DNA of 64,000 bases from a halophilic archaeon SHRA6 (lineage in GTDB: Archaea > Halobacteriota > Halobacteria > Halobacteriales > Haloferacaceae). Under the pieces are notes generated by a model. It searched no databases, was not told the origin of the DNA, and worked only from the letters and a program-made list of their open reading frames with translations. The stretch covers positions 372,001 through 436,000 of the forward strand of contig ML241294.1 in the NCBI GenBank assembly GCA_005239175.1, written 5' to 3'. Below, one piece after another: positions 8,688-15,274 of the stretch. Every line of letters starts with the position of its first letter. Within the stretch, counting starts at the first letter, position 1. Both the position numbers and the translations under genes were made by a program.

Positions 8688-9137
8688 ATGAGTGCCTGTG
8701 AACAGGGATCCTGCGCCGACGCCTCCGCCGCCGATACCGACCTGCCCGCCGTTTCGGGAACGGTCGGCCGGTATCTCGTTGCGATCTACGAGGCCGGTCG
8801 GGCAGAAGATCCCCCAGTCCGAACGGGGACTGTCGCCGATCGACTCGGTATCGAACCCGGTAGCGTCACCGAGATGTTCCGTCGACTCGGCGAGGATGAC
8901 CTTGTCAAGTACGAGAAAGGGGCTGGCGTCGAACTCACGGGTCACGGTCGTGCAGCCGCCGAAACGCTGGTGCACCGGCGCTGTCTGGTCGAGAACTTCT
9001 TCGAGACGATTCTGTCGACGAAGTTGCCCGCTGAGACCGCCTACGAGATCGCGGTTCGGGTGCCTGTGGACGGGTTCGATCGGCTGGGACGGATTGCCAC
9101 CTCCCACGCCGCGTTCCGCTGTCGACTTGACGACTGA
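8688..9137 (+). CDS. DtxR/MntR-family metal-dependent regulator
   Basis: A 149-residue regulator. After a Cys-containing tail (CEQGSCAD), residues 20-85 form the DtxR winged helix: SGTVGRYLVAIYEAG, then VRTGTVADRLGIEPGSVTEMFRRLGEDDLVKYEKGAGVELTGHG. A short dimerisation segment follows (HRRCLVENFFETIL). There is no SH3-like third domain, so the length fits MntR rather than DtxR. The end of the dimerisation region (DGFDRLGRIATSHAAFRC) does not show the usual Cys/Glu/His metal ligands clearly, so metal dependence is uncertain. It is divergent from nothing and sits directly upstream of the radical-SAM pair, which it may regulate together with iron supply. Confidence 0.75.
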   Translation: MSACEQGSCADASAADTDLPAVSGTVGRYLVAIYEAGRAEDPPVRTGTVADRLGIEPGSVTEMFRRLGEDDLVKYEKGAGVELTGHGRAAAETLVHRRCLVENFFETILSTKLPAETAYEIAVRVPVDGFDRLGRIATSHAAFRCRLDD

Positions 9138-9161
9138 TCGCCCTGGACGGCCTCGTGTGGC

Positions 9162-9173
9162 CGATCATGTTCG
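9162..9173. promoter_or_regulatory. CGAA-N4-TTCG-like box, Htur_1727/radical SAM promoter
   Basis: CGATCATGTTCG has one mismatch (T for A at position 4). It ends 37 nt before the ATG at 9211, close to the spacing of the other sites. Confidence 0.5.
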
Positions 9174-9210
9174 CCGAGAGGCGTATGAATCACAGACAGG
9201 TACGATCGAC

Positions 9211-9567
9211 ATGGTCGAGAAAACGCGACGGACCGGCACACGCGAGCCACGCGGGACAACAGAGCCCAAGTGGGAGGTGTTCGTCCGGGAGAGAGAAGCT
9301 GATCCGATGACCCACGTCGGCGCGATCGCCGCGCCCGATCCCGAGATCGCCCACGAGCAGGCGAGTAAGCTCTTTTCGTGGTATGGTAGAGATATCTGGG
9401 TGTGTCCAGCCAACGCAGTCACCCGGTTCACTGCACACGAGATGGCGGCGGGCGGTGACAGCGAAACAGACGAGGAACACGGGAGTAGTGAGGCGATCCC
9501 AGCCGGTGAGAACGAACCGCGCGTTTACGAAGAAACGGAAGGAACCCCAAATGTACGCCAGGGATGA
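9211..9567 (+). CDS. PaaB-like radical-SAM-partner protein (Htur_1727 family)
   Basis: 118 residues. Residues 20-75 (WEVFVREREADPMTHVGAI, then APDPEIAHEQASKLF, then IWVCPANAVTRF) match the small PaaB fold, the structural subunit of phenylacetyl-CoA epoxidase, but no paaACD genes are present. I recall this haloarchaeal group as the Htur_1727 rSAM-partnered family. The C-terminal 45 residues are acidic and low-complexity. The stop codon overlaps the start of the next gene (ATGA), so it is translationally coupled to the radical SAM enzyme and probably presents a substrate or acts as an accessory subunit. The start is set at ATG 9211. The frame is open further upstream, but that extension overlaps the DtxR gene and is Pro/Arg-rich shadow sequence. 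Confidence 0.8.
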   Translation: MVEKTRRTGTREPRGTTEPKWEVFVREREADPMTHVGAIAAPDPEIAHEQASKLFSWYGRDIWVCPANAVTRFTAHEMAAGGDSETDEEHGSSEAIPAGENEPRVYEETEGTPNVRQG

Positions 9568-10793
9568 TCTCAATAAGCAAACTCCTCTGTGAGCTGGACG
9601 CCGAAAGCGACGGGCTCAGGTACGACGCGGCAGACGACTCCAACGTCCCACAAATTACCCGCAAGAAACAGCGACGGCCAGTCGTCGTCTGGAACACAAC
9701 GAAGCGGTGTAACCTCTACTGCAGCCACTGTTACGCCTCAGCGGACACCGAGGCGCTGCCGAACGAACTCTCGACGGCGGAGGGAAAGGCACTGTTAGAC
9801 CAACTCGCCGACTTCGGCGTCCCGGTGGTGTTGTTCTCCGGCGGTGAGCCGCTCATCCGCGAAGACCTGCCTGAGCTTGTCGCCTACGCGGCCGAGCAGG
9901 GCATTCGACCGGTTCTCTCGACGAACGGAACCCTCCTCACCCGGGATGCTGCTCGCGAGCTCAAGGAGGCAGGGCTGAAGTACGCAGGTGTCTCCGTCGA
10001 CGGGTTAGCCGAACGGAACGACGAGTTCCGCGGCAAGGACGGCGCATTCGAGGCCGCGGTCCGCGGCATCGAGGCCTGTCTCGACGTCGGCCTCAAAACT
10101 GGACTTCGGTACACGATCACCAAATACAACGACGACGACCTAGAGGGCGTGATCGATCTGTTGACCGACGTTGGCGTCGATCGCTTCTGTTTCTATCACC
10201 TCGATTACGGCGGCCGCGGGGCAGACATCCTCGATGCCGACCTCACCCCCGACGAGAAGCGAGCGGCAATCAGAACGCTGTGTGATCTCACCCGCGAGTA
10301 CCACGACCGCGGTGAGGAGATCGAGACGCTGCTCGTGGGCAACTATGCTGACGCGGGCTTTCTCGTCGAGTACGCCCGCGAAGAACTCGGCGAACAGCGC
10401 GCCAATCGCATCGAGACGTACCTCCGGCGAAACGGCGGCGATCCGACCGGCGAGCGCGTCGCGGACGTCGACCCGATCGGCAACGTCCACCTCAACCAGT
10501 TCTGGCAAGGCTACACGCTGGGTAACGTCCGCGATCGGCCCTTCGGCGAGTTGTGGTCCGACGAGACAAATCCACTGCTGACCGCGCTGCGAAACCGAAC
10601 CGAGCACCTGAAGGGCCGATGTGGAGCGTGTCAGTACCAAGACATTTGCCGGGGTGGCTCGCGGCTCCGAGCGCTGGCGGTTCATGACGACTTGTTCGCT
10701 CCCGATCCGCAGTGTTATCTCACTGACGAGGAGATCGGAATCGAGACGACTGGCACAGGAAGCGGTGGGTACCCGGAAGCCCACGGCGACTAA
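9564..10793 (+). CDS. Radical SAM/SPASM protein, AhbC/NirJ-like
   Basis: 409 residues. The radical SAM cluster motif is intact: TTKRCNLYCSHCY with Cys49, Cys53 and Cys56. It is followed by VVLFSGGEPL (SAM-binding GGE motif), STNGTL, and VSVDGL. A C-terminal SPASM-type region at about 350-385 has CGACQYQDICRGG and a later Cys, enough for an auxiliary Fe-S cluster. The sequence is closest, from memory, to AhbC/NirJ enzymes that trim sirohaem-derived intermediates in archaeal haem b or haem d1 synthesis; a peptide-modifying role is the alternative. It is coupled to the PaaB-like protein by a 4-nt overlap. A second radical SAM enzyme lies at 11890. Confidence 0.82.
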   Translation: MISISKLLCELDAESDGLRYDAADDSNVPQITRKKQRRPVVVWNTTKRCNLYCSHCYASADTEALPNELSTAEGKALLDQLADFGVPVVLFSGGEPLIREDLPELVAYAAEQGIRPVLSTNGTLLTRDAARELKEAGLKYAGVSVDGLAERNDEFRGKDGAFEAAVRGIEACLDVGLKTGLRYTITKYNDDDLEGVIDLLTDVGVDRFCFYHLDYGGRGADILDADLTPDEKRAAIRTLCDLTREYHDRGEEIETLLVGNYADAGFLVEYAREELGEQRANRIETYLRRNGGDPTGERVADVDPIGNVHLNQFWQGYTLGNVRDRPFGELWSDETNPLLTALRNRTEHLKGRCGACQYQDICRGGSRLRALAVHDDLFAPDPQCYLTDEEIGIETTGTGSGGYPEAHGD

Positions 10794-10873
10794 GACTGTC
10801 TGCCGTCCCTGTTGATCGATCGTCGCCCAACGTAGCCGGTGGTTCTATTTTAATTGGAATCAATATCCCGAGT

Positions 10874-11572
10874 ATGTCACGTGTCGCCGTTATTGCTGGC
10901 GTTGGACCAGGATTGAGCGAATCTCTCGCGCGGACGTTCGTCGCGAACGGCTGTCAGGTCGGTCTGTTCGCCCGATCGGCCAAGCATATCACCGAACTGT
11001 CGACCAATCTCGGCGGGGATGCGATCGCAATTCCGACCGACATCACCGATCCGGCGCAGGTTGAGGCGGGGTTCGATCGCGTCCGCGAGGCGTTCGGGCC
11101 GGTCGACGTGCTCGTCAACCACGCCAGCAGCGCCGTGTGGAAGGGAGCCGAGGCGATCACGCCCGAGGAGTTCGAAGCCGCCTGGCGGACGGCCGCCTAC
11201 GGCGGCCTGTTGTGCGCACAGGAGGCGATCGCAGACATGCGCGACGGCGACGGCGGGACAGTGATATTCACGGGTGCGACCTCCTCAGTTCGGGGCCGAG
11301 ACGGCGCGATCGGCTTCAGCGCCGCGAAGTTCGCCGTTCGCGGGATGGCCGAATCAATGGCCCGCGAACTCGGTCCAGCGGGGATCCACGTCGCTCACGT
11401 CGTGATCGACGGGCAGATCGACACGCCCGCGCTCGGAGACTCCCGCGAGGTCGATTCCGATCGCGTGCTCGATCCCGACGCAATCGCTGACTCGTACTGG
11501 CACCTCGTCGAACAGGATCGATCGGCGTGGACGCTGGAACTCGATCTCCGCCCGCACACTGAACCGTTCTGA
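10874..11572 (+). CDS. Short-chain dehydrogenase/reductase with altered active site
   Basis: 232 residues with the Rossmann start VAVIAGVGPGLSESLA (the GxxxGxG loop is modified to GVGPGLS), NHASS in place of NNAG, and the helix segment GFSAAKFAVRGMAE where classical SDRs have YxxxK: the catalytic Tyr is Phe while Lys is kept. The Ser of the triad may be in GATSSVRG. The related family with a conserved AHVVIDGQID end is widespread, so the change is probably family-wide and not decay. A good TATA-like element (TATTTTAAT, about 10846-10854) lies 20-28 nt before the ATG, so the gene has its own constitutive-looking leaderless promoter and no CGAA box. The substrate is unknown. Confidence 0.8.
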   Translation: MSRVAVIAGVGPGLSESLARTFVANGCQVGLFARSAKHITELSTNLGGDAIAIPTDITDPAQVEAGFDRVREAFGPVDVLVNHASSAVWKGAEAITPEEFEAAWRTAAYGGLLCAQEAIADMRDGDGGTVIFTGATSSVRGRDGAIGFSAAKFAVRGMAESMARELGPAGIHVAHVVIDGQIDTPALGDSREVDSDRVLDPDAIADSYWHLVEQDRSAWTLELDLRPHTEPF

Positions 11573-11608
11573 GCGACGGCCCGAAATGAAGAATCTGTGA
11601 GTGATAGA

Positions 11609-11620
11609 CGAATATGTTCG
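11609..11620. promoter_or_regulatory. CGAA-N4-TTCG box, second DUF2249/radical SAM promoter
   Basis: CGAATATGTTCG, identical to the site at 4012, ends 38 nt before the ATG at 11659. A half site (GACGAATATG) overlaps the start codon itself at about 11651. Confidence 0.7.
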
Positions 11621-11658
11621 CCCAAAACTGCTATCGATCGACGGAGAAACAGACGAAT

Positions 11659-11886
11659 ATGAGTCACTCTGACGCTGAAATCGAACTGGACGTGCGCGAG
11701 ATCGACGGCGAGCCGTTCGGAGACATCATGGCCGCCCTCGAGGAGCTACCGACCGGCGAGACGTTACACCTGATCAACAGCTTCGAGCCCGTCCCGCTGT
11801 ACGACGTGCTCGAACAGCGCGGCTACACTCACCAAACCGAACAGGACGGCGACGTGTGGCACGTTTTCATCCAGGAGGCAGCCTAA
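11659..11886 (+). CDS. DUF2249 domain protein
   Basis: 75 residues: a single DUF2249 domain (ELDVREIDGEPFGDI, then LPTGETLHLINSFEPVPLYDVLEQRGY, ending WHVFIQEA). I place the start at ATG 11659 and not at the in-frame ATG 11614, which lies inside the CGAA box. Three bases separate it from the radical SAM gene at 11890, so the two form an operon. Pairing of DUF2249 with this type of radical SAM/SPASM enzyme suggests a shared pathway in haem or peptide cofactor maturation; that is inference. Confidence 0.83.
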   Translation: MSHSDAEIELDVREIDGEPFGDIMAALEELPTGETLHLINSFEPVPLYDVLEQRGYTHQTEQDGDVWHVFIQEAA

Positions 11887-11889
11887 CAC

Positions 11890-13008
11890 ATGCAGCCACG
11901 ATCGATCGACACCGACGAGCGGCCGTTCGTGTTGATCTGGGAGGTGACGCAAGCGTGTGAACTCGCCTGCCGACACTGTCGGGCAGATGCCCGTCCGGGA
12001 CGACATCCCGACGAACTGGATACCGGCGAGGCGAAATCGCTGTTGGAGGAGGCGCGATCGTTTGGAGATGGCCAGCTCGTCGTCCTCTCAGGAGGAGATC
12101 CACTCGCGAGAGACGACATCTACGAGCTGGTCGAATACGGAAGCGAAATCGGGCTTCGGATGACGATGACGCCCAGCGGGACGGCGTCGTTGACTGCCGA
12201 TCGCGTCGAGTCGCTGGCGGCGGCTGGACTCAAGCGGATGGCGCTCAGTCTCGACGGCGCGAGTCCCGAGACACACGACGCGTTCCGGATGGAGGCCGGC
12301 AGCTTCGAGCAGACGATCGAGGCGGCCGACTATGCACGGTCGGCTGGGCTCCCACTGCAAATCAACACCACCGTGTGTGCGGAGACGCTCTCGGAACTGC
12401 CGGCGATCGCCGAACTCGTTGACGAGCTTGGGGCGGTGCTGTGGTCGGTGTTCTTTCTCGTCCCGGTCGGCCGCGGCCGGCTGTTAGCGCCGATCGATCC
12501 CGAGACGGCCGAGAACGTCATGACGTGGCTTGGCAAAATAAACGCCGACTCCGACTTCGGGGTAAAAACGACTGAAGCACCCCACTACAGGCGTGTCATG
12601 ATGCAGACCGCAGCAGGAGGCTCGCCAGATCGTGGTGCGGACGCAACCGACAACTCCGCACGGCCAGATAGGATCGGCCGCAGAACCGGGATCACCGCCG
12701 GCAACGGCTTTGCGTTCGTGAGCCACACCGGCGAAGTGTACCCCTCAGGATTTCTCCCCGAATCGGCGGGCAGTGTTCGGGAGGCATCGATCGTCGAAAT
12801 CTACCGAGAGAGTGCGCTCTTCACGTCGCTGCGACAAAAAGACGAACTACGCGGCAAGTGCGGTGCCTGTGAGTTCCGCCACGTCTGTGGCGGGAGCCGA
12901 TCGCGGGCGTACGCGTACACGGGCGATCCACTGGAGAGCGACCCACTCTGTGCCTACGTACCCGACGGATACGAGGGGCCGCTCCCAGCACAAACGAGCA
13001 TACCGTAG
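11890..13008 (+). CDS. Radical SAM/SPASM protein, TIGR04053/AhbD-like
   Basis: 372 residues. The N-terminus RPFVLIWEVTQACELACRHCRA has an intact Cys23-x3-Cys27-x2-Cys30. GGDP replaces GGEP in the SAM loop. The C-terminal region shows AFVSHTGEVYPSGFLPESAG followed by the SPASM cysteines CGACEFRHVCGG and PLCAY. This C-terminal pattern is the one I associate with the TIGR04053 (BA_1875) family, which is close to AhbD haem synthases. The proximity of a CGCGG peptide-family gene (14928) favours a peptide-modifying role; haem b synthesis is the main alternative. It is transcribed with the DUF2249 gene from the CGAA-box promoter at 11609. Confidence 0.82.
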   Translation: MQPRSIDTDERPFVLIWEVTQACELACRHCRADARPGRHPDELDTGEAKSLLEEARSFGDGQLVVLSGGDPLARDDIYELVEYGSEIGLRMTMTPSGTASLTADRVESLAAAGLKRMALSLDGASPETHDAFRMEAGSFEQTIEAADYARSAGLPLQINTTVCAETLSELPAIAELVDELGAVLWSVFFLVPVGRGRLLAPIDPETAENVMTWLGKINADSDFGVKTTEAPHYRRVMMQTAAGGSPDRGADATDNSARPDRIGRRTGITAGNGFAFVSHTGEVYPSGFLPESAGSVREASIVEIYRESALFTSLRQKDELRGKCGACEFRHVCGGSRSRAYAYTGDPLESDPLCAYVPDGYEGPLPAQTSIP

Positions 13009-13044
13009 GCGCCGATCGAAAGAGACAATTGCCAGCCAGGAGCG

Positions 13045-13209
13045 TTAATCCGGTTCTGGCTCTGGGGTGTCGTTTATATCCGCCGATTGGATCGGTGCGC
13101 CACAGACAACACAGCCAGCATCAAGCAGCGTTTGTTTCATTGCGTCGTTGATCGCGATCGACTGATTACACTCGGGGCACACGAACTGCGTCGGGGTGGT
13201 TGAGCTCAT
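13045..13209 (-). CDS. Small zinc-ribbon protein (DUF7560-like)
   Basis: A 54-residue protein read from ATG 13209. It has two Cys pairs, FVCPECNQS and GCVVCGAP, in a rubredoxin-like zinc knuckle spacing, then an acidic tail ending EPEPEPD. It fits the short haloarchaeal zinc-ribbon proteins often found beside radical SAM and redox genes. It is convergent with the radical SAM gene (36 nt between stops). No CGAA box stands at the standard distance; the box at 13285 is 75 nt away and better placed for the gene that once followed on the plus strand. Confidence 0.75.
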   Translation of the reverse strand: MSSTTPTQFVCPECNQSIAINDAMKQTLLDAGCVVCGAPIQSADINDTPEPEPD

Positions 13210-13284
13210 ATACCACAGTTGGATCTATTCCCGTATGAAAGAGGATGTGGATTCTCGGAGTGAAAGAAGAATACACGGCTTCAC

Positions 13285-13296
13285 CGAATTTGTTCG
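13285..13296. promoter_or_regulatory. CGAA-N4-TTCG box, orphaned promoter of the CGCGG gene
   Basis: CGAATTTGTTCG, a perfect match. A T-rich stretch at about 13302-13307 occupies the TATA position downstream. The only rightward gene it could have served is the CGCGG gene at 14928, now about 1.6 kb away because of the TnpB element. Confidence 0.6.
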
Positions 13297-13478
13297 GGAC
13301 GTTTTTTACCGGCCCAGGGATCGAACGCCCATTTAGCTGAATTGAGGCGCTAAGTCCCTTCCTCAACGAGCGAGTGAAGCGAGCGAGTAGGGAGGGGATA
13401 CAGCGCCGCACAGTTCTCATACACTCTACGGTTGCAGGCCCACACAATCACAACTCTTTTATGCATATAGTAAATATA

Positions 13479-13607
13479 ATGCATACAGTGAAGCGGACCA
13501 CAATCACGCTCCGAGAGGACCAACACAAATGGATTCAGGAACACCACTTGAATCTCTCATCGTTCATTCGTGAGCGACTTGACGAGTACATCGAGGAACA
13601 CGAGTAG
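13479..13607 (+). CDS. Small ribbon-helix-helix-like protein of the TnpB element
   Basis: 42 residues: a basic strand VKRTTITLREDQ followed by two helices (KWIQEHHLNLSSFIRERLDEYIEEH), the pattern of an RHH DNA-binding protein. It ends 3 nt before tnpB and sits within the element, so it is probably an element-encoded regulator of tnpB. Upstream are two ATGCAT palindromes, at about 13461 and 13479, in an AT-rich stretch; the second contains the start codon, a possible autoregulatory arrangement. An alternative in-frame ATG at 13461 would add six residues. Confidence 0.65.
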   Translation: MHTVKRTTITLREDQHKWIQEHHLNLSSFIRERLDEYIEEHE

Positions 13608-13610
13608 CAG

Positions 13611-14912
13611 ATGTACTACGCCTACAAGTACCGACTCAAGCCGTCCGACGCCCACCGTGAGGTGTTGGACCGCCACCGCGATATTTGTAGGCAACTATAC
13701 AATCACGCGCTCTACCGCTTCGACCAAATCCCCGAGGACGCAGGTACGCTCAACCAACGTGTTCGGTCCATCCGAGACGAAATCCCCGACCTGAAAGATT
13801 GGTGGGATGACCTCTCGGACGTGTACTCGACAGTTCTGCAAACGGCAGTCATGCGAATAGAGCAGAACGTCAAAGGCCTCTCCAAACTCAAGGAGAACGG
13901 CTACGACGTCGGTCAGCTCAAGTGGAAGTCGCCACGGGAGTTTCGCAGTTTCACGTACAGTCAGTCTGGCTTCAAGCTCGACAAGAAGGGCGGTCAGACT
14001 GTCCTGTCTCTCTCGAAACTCGCAGACATTCCGATTCGGCTTCACCGTGCCATCCCCGACGTTCCCAAGAGCGACAGCTCTTGTGCAGCCCATCAGAAAT
14101 CTCCGATTTCTGAGGACGACGCGAAACTCAAGCAAGTCACGGTTAAGAAGGAACCGACGGGCGAGTGGTTCGCCACGTTCGGTGTCGAAATGGACCGCGA
14201 ACTACCCGAACCGCCTGAGAATCCCGAGAAGTGCGTCGGTATCGATGTGGGTATTCTCACGTACGCCCACGACACCGACGGCACGGCAGTCGGGTCACTC
14301 GACCTTTCCGACGAGCGCGAACGCTTGGAGCGCGAGCAACGGAAGCTCTCGCGGAAACAGCACGGGTCGAACAACTACAAAAAGCAACGACGGCGCGTTG
14401 CGAGGTGTCACGCGGACCTCCGACGGAAGCGCCGCGACTTCCTCCACAAGCTCTCAGCGTACTACGCACGGGAGTACGACCTCGTGGCGGTCGAAGACCT
14501 GAACGTGAAGGGAATGATAGAGTCGCCGTCGAACAGTCGCAACACGGCGTCTGCGGCATGGCGGACGTTCCTCTCACTGCTCGAATACAAGTGTGAGCGG
14601 GAGGGAACGCACTTCGTCGCGGTCAACCCGAGAGGAACGACCAAAGAGTGCGCGTCGTGTGGTGTCTCGACGGAGAAACCGTTGTGGGTCCGTGAACACT
14701 CCTGTCCCGCGTGCGGGTTTGAGGCGGACAGGGACGCGAACGCGGCGTGGAACATCCTTTCTCGTGGCCTCGAAGACGTAGGAGTGGGATACTCCGAATC
14801 AACGCCTGTGGAGACTGCGCTCCCTGTGGATACGTCCGTGTCTGCAAAGCGCGTCGTGGAATCAGGAAGCCCTACCCTCAAGAAGCGAACGGCGTCAGCC
14901 GTGAGCGAGTAG
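13611..14912 (+). CDS. tnpB: TnpB RNA-guided nuclease
   Basis: 433 residues, full-length. The RuvC-like active site is intact: Asp212 in GIDVGILTYA, Glu295 in VEDLNVKGM and the DRDANAAW motif at 373-380. A zinc finger has CASC at 347-350 and CPAC at 365-368. TnpB proteins are guided by a reRNA (omega RNA) from the element's right end and cut target DNA next to a motif, promoting element retention. The coding sequence ends inside the right-end hairpin. Residues about 151-167 (VPKSDSSCAAHQKSPIS) are encoded by two palindromes and look like an in-frame insertion before the conserved KQVTVKKEPTGEW segment. Confidence 0.92.
   Translation: MYYAYKYRLKPSDAHREVLDRHRDICRQLYNHALYRFDQIPEDAGTLNQRVRSIRDEIPDLKDWWDDLSDVYSTVLQTAVMRIEQNVKGLSKLKENGYDVGQLKWKSPREFRSFTYSQSGFKLDKKGGQTVLSLSKLADIPIRLHRAIPDVPKSDSSCAAHQKSPISEDDAKLKQVTVKKEPTGEWFATFGVEMDRELPEPPENPEKCVGIDVGILTYAHDTDGTAVGSLDLSDERERLEREQRKLSRKQHGSNNYKKQRRRVARCHADLRRKRRDFLHKLSAYYAREYDLVAVEDLNVKGMIESPSNSRNTASAAWRTFLSLLEYKCEREGTHFVAVNPRGTTKECASCGVSTEKPLWVREHSCPACGFEADRDANAAWNILSRGLEDVGVGYSESTPVETALPVDTSVSAKRVVESGSPTLKKRTASAVSE
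14067..14112. repeat. Paired palindromes inserted in tnpB
   Basis: Two perfect hairpins 11 nt apart: AAGAGC-gaca-GCTCTT at 14067-14082 and CAGAAATC-tcc-GATTTCTG at 14094-14112. They encode the extra residues at TnpB 151-168 in frame. The arrangement suggests a mobile palindromic mini-element tolerated in this coding sequence. Confidence 0.55.
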
Positions 14913-14919
14913 GGTAGGG
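14870..14919 (+). ncRNA. Right-end hairpin and presumed reRNA scaffold 3' end
   Basis: CCCTACCCT at 14870-14878 pairs perfectly with AGGGTAGGG at 14911-14919, with an inner GGC-gtca-GCC stem at about 14892-14901. In TnpB elements the reRNA scaffold ends at the element's right end and the guide is the flanking DNA. The guide here would begin tagttcacATGGCAAC, that is, the start of the CGCGG gene. Confidence 0.5.
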
Positions 14920-14927
14920 TAGTTCAC

Positions 14928-15263
14928 ATGGCAACTAACAGGCACGACAACGACCACGGACATGACCACGACCACGGTTCCGAACCGATCACCGACACGG
15001 TTCACGACAACTCGTGGTCGGCAAATCTAGAGAAGCCACAGTATGAAAACAATCCCGAGCTCGCCGTTCGCGATTCGATCGCGGCGATCGAACACACCAC
15101 TGCAGGAAACCACGTGAACCTCGTTACCCACGCGACGCTTGGCCATCCCTCGTCATTCCTCTACGAGGCATTGGCCGAGGAGTATCAGGCGGATGAAATT
15201 GAGTGGGCGTACGTCGAACAGTGCGGCTGTGGCGGGCACGTGACCCGAGTCACGGTTGAGTGA
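14928..15263 (+). CDS. CGCGG-family putative radical-SAM-modified peptide
   Basis: 111 residues. The N-terminus is His/Asp-rich (HDNDHGHDHDHG, a potential metal-binding tail), the middle is a small alpha/beta region (NPELAVRDSIAAIEHTTAGNHVNLVTHATLGHPSSFLYEAL), and the C-terminus carries the signature EQCGCGGHVTRV. I recall this as the CGCGG family of putative RiPPs modified by radical SAM enzymes. The nearest candidates are the radical SAM/SPASM enzymes at 11890 and 9564. The start at ATG 14928 is only 9 nt beyond the TnpB element, so its original promoter has been displaced. It converges on the HTH gene at 15275, with 11 nt between stops. Confidence 0.75.
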   Translation: MATNRHDNDHGHDHDHGSEPITDTVHDNSWSANLEKPQYENNPELAVRDSIAAIEHTTAGNHVNLVTHATLGHPSSFLYEALAEEYQADEIEWAYVEQCGCGGHVTRVTVE

Positions 15264-15274
15264 GGAACTGGAAA

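Larger units (their letters stand above)
13327..14919 (+). mobile_element. TnpB-only IS1341-type (IS200/IS605 superfamily) element
   Basis: A non-autonomous element with a small RHH-like frame and tnpB but no tnpA. The right end is the hairpin at 14870-14919. The left end is uncertain: a hairpin-like region at about 13351-13397 shares the exact 12-mer GAGCGAGTAGGG (13381-13392) with the right end (14903-14914). The proposed left boundary, about 13327, is an inference from promoter spacing: removing 13327-14919 places the CGAA box 38 nt before the CGCGG start codon. As expected for this superfamily there are no terminal inverted repeats or target duplications. Confidence 0.65.

Noticed and set aside
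8692..9210. N-terminal extension of the PaaB-like protein
   Set aside because: It overlaps the DtxR gene in another frame and is Pro/Arg-rich; homology begins at ATG 9211, which also has a CGAA-like box 37 nt upstream.
13374..13478. Longer start for the small RHH-like protein
   Set aside because: The extension translates the left-end region of the TnpB element and has no RHH character; the fold begins at ATG 13479.
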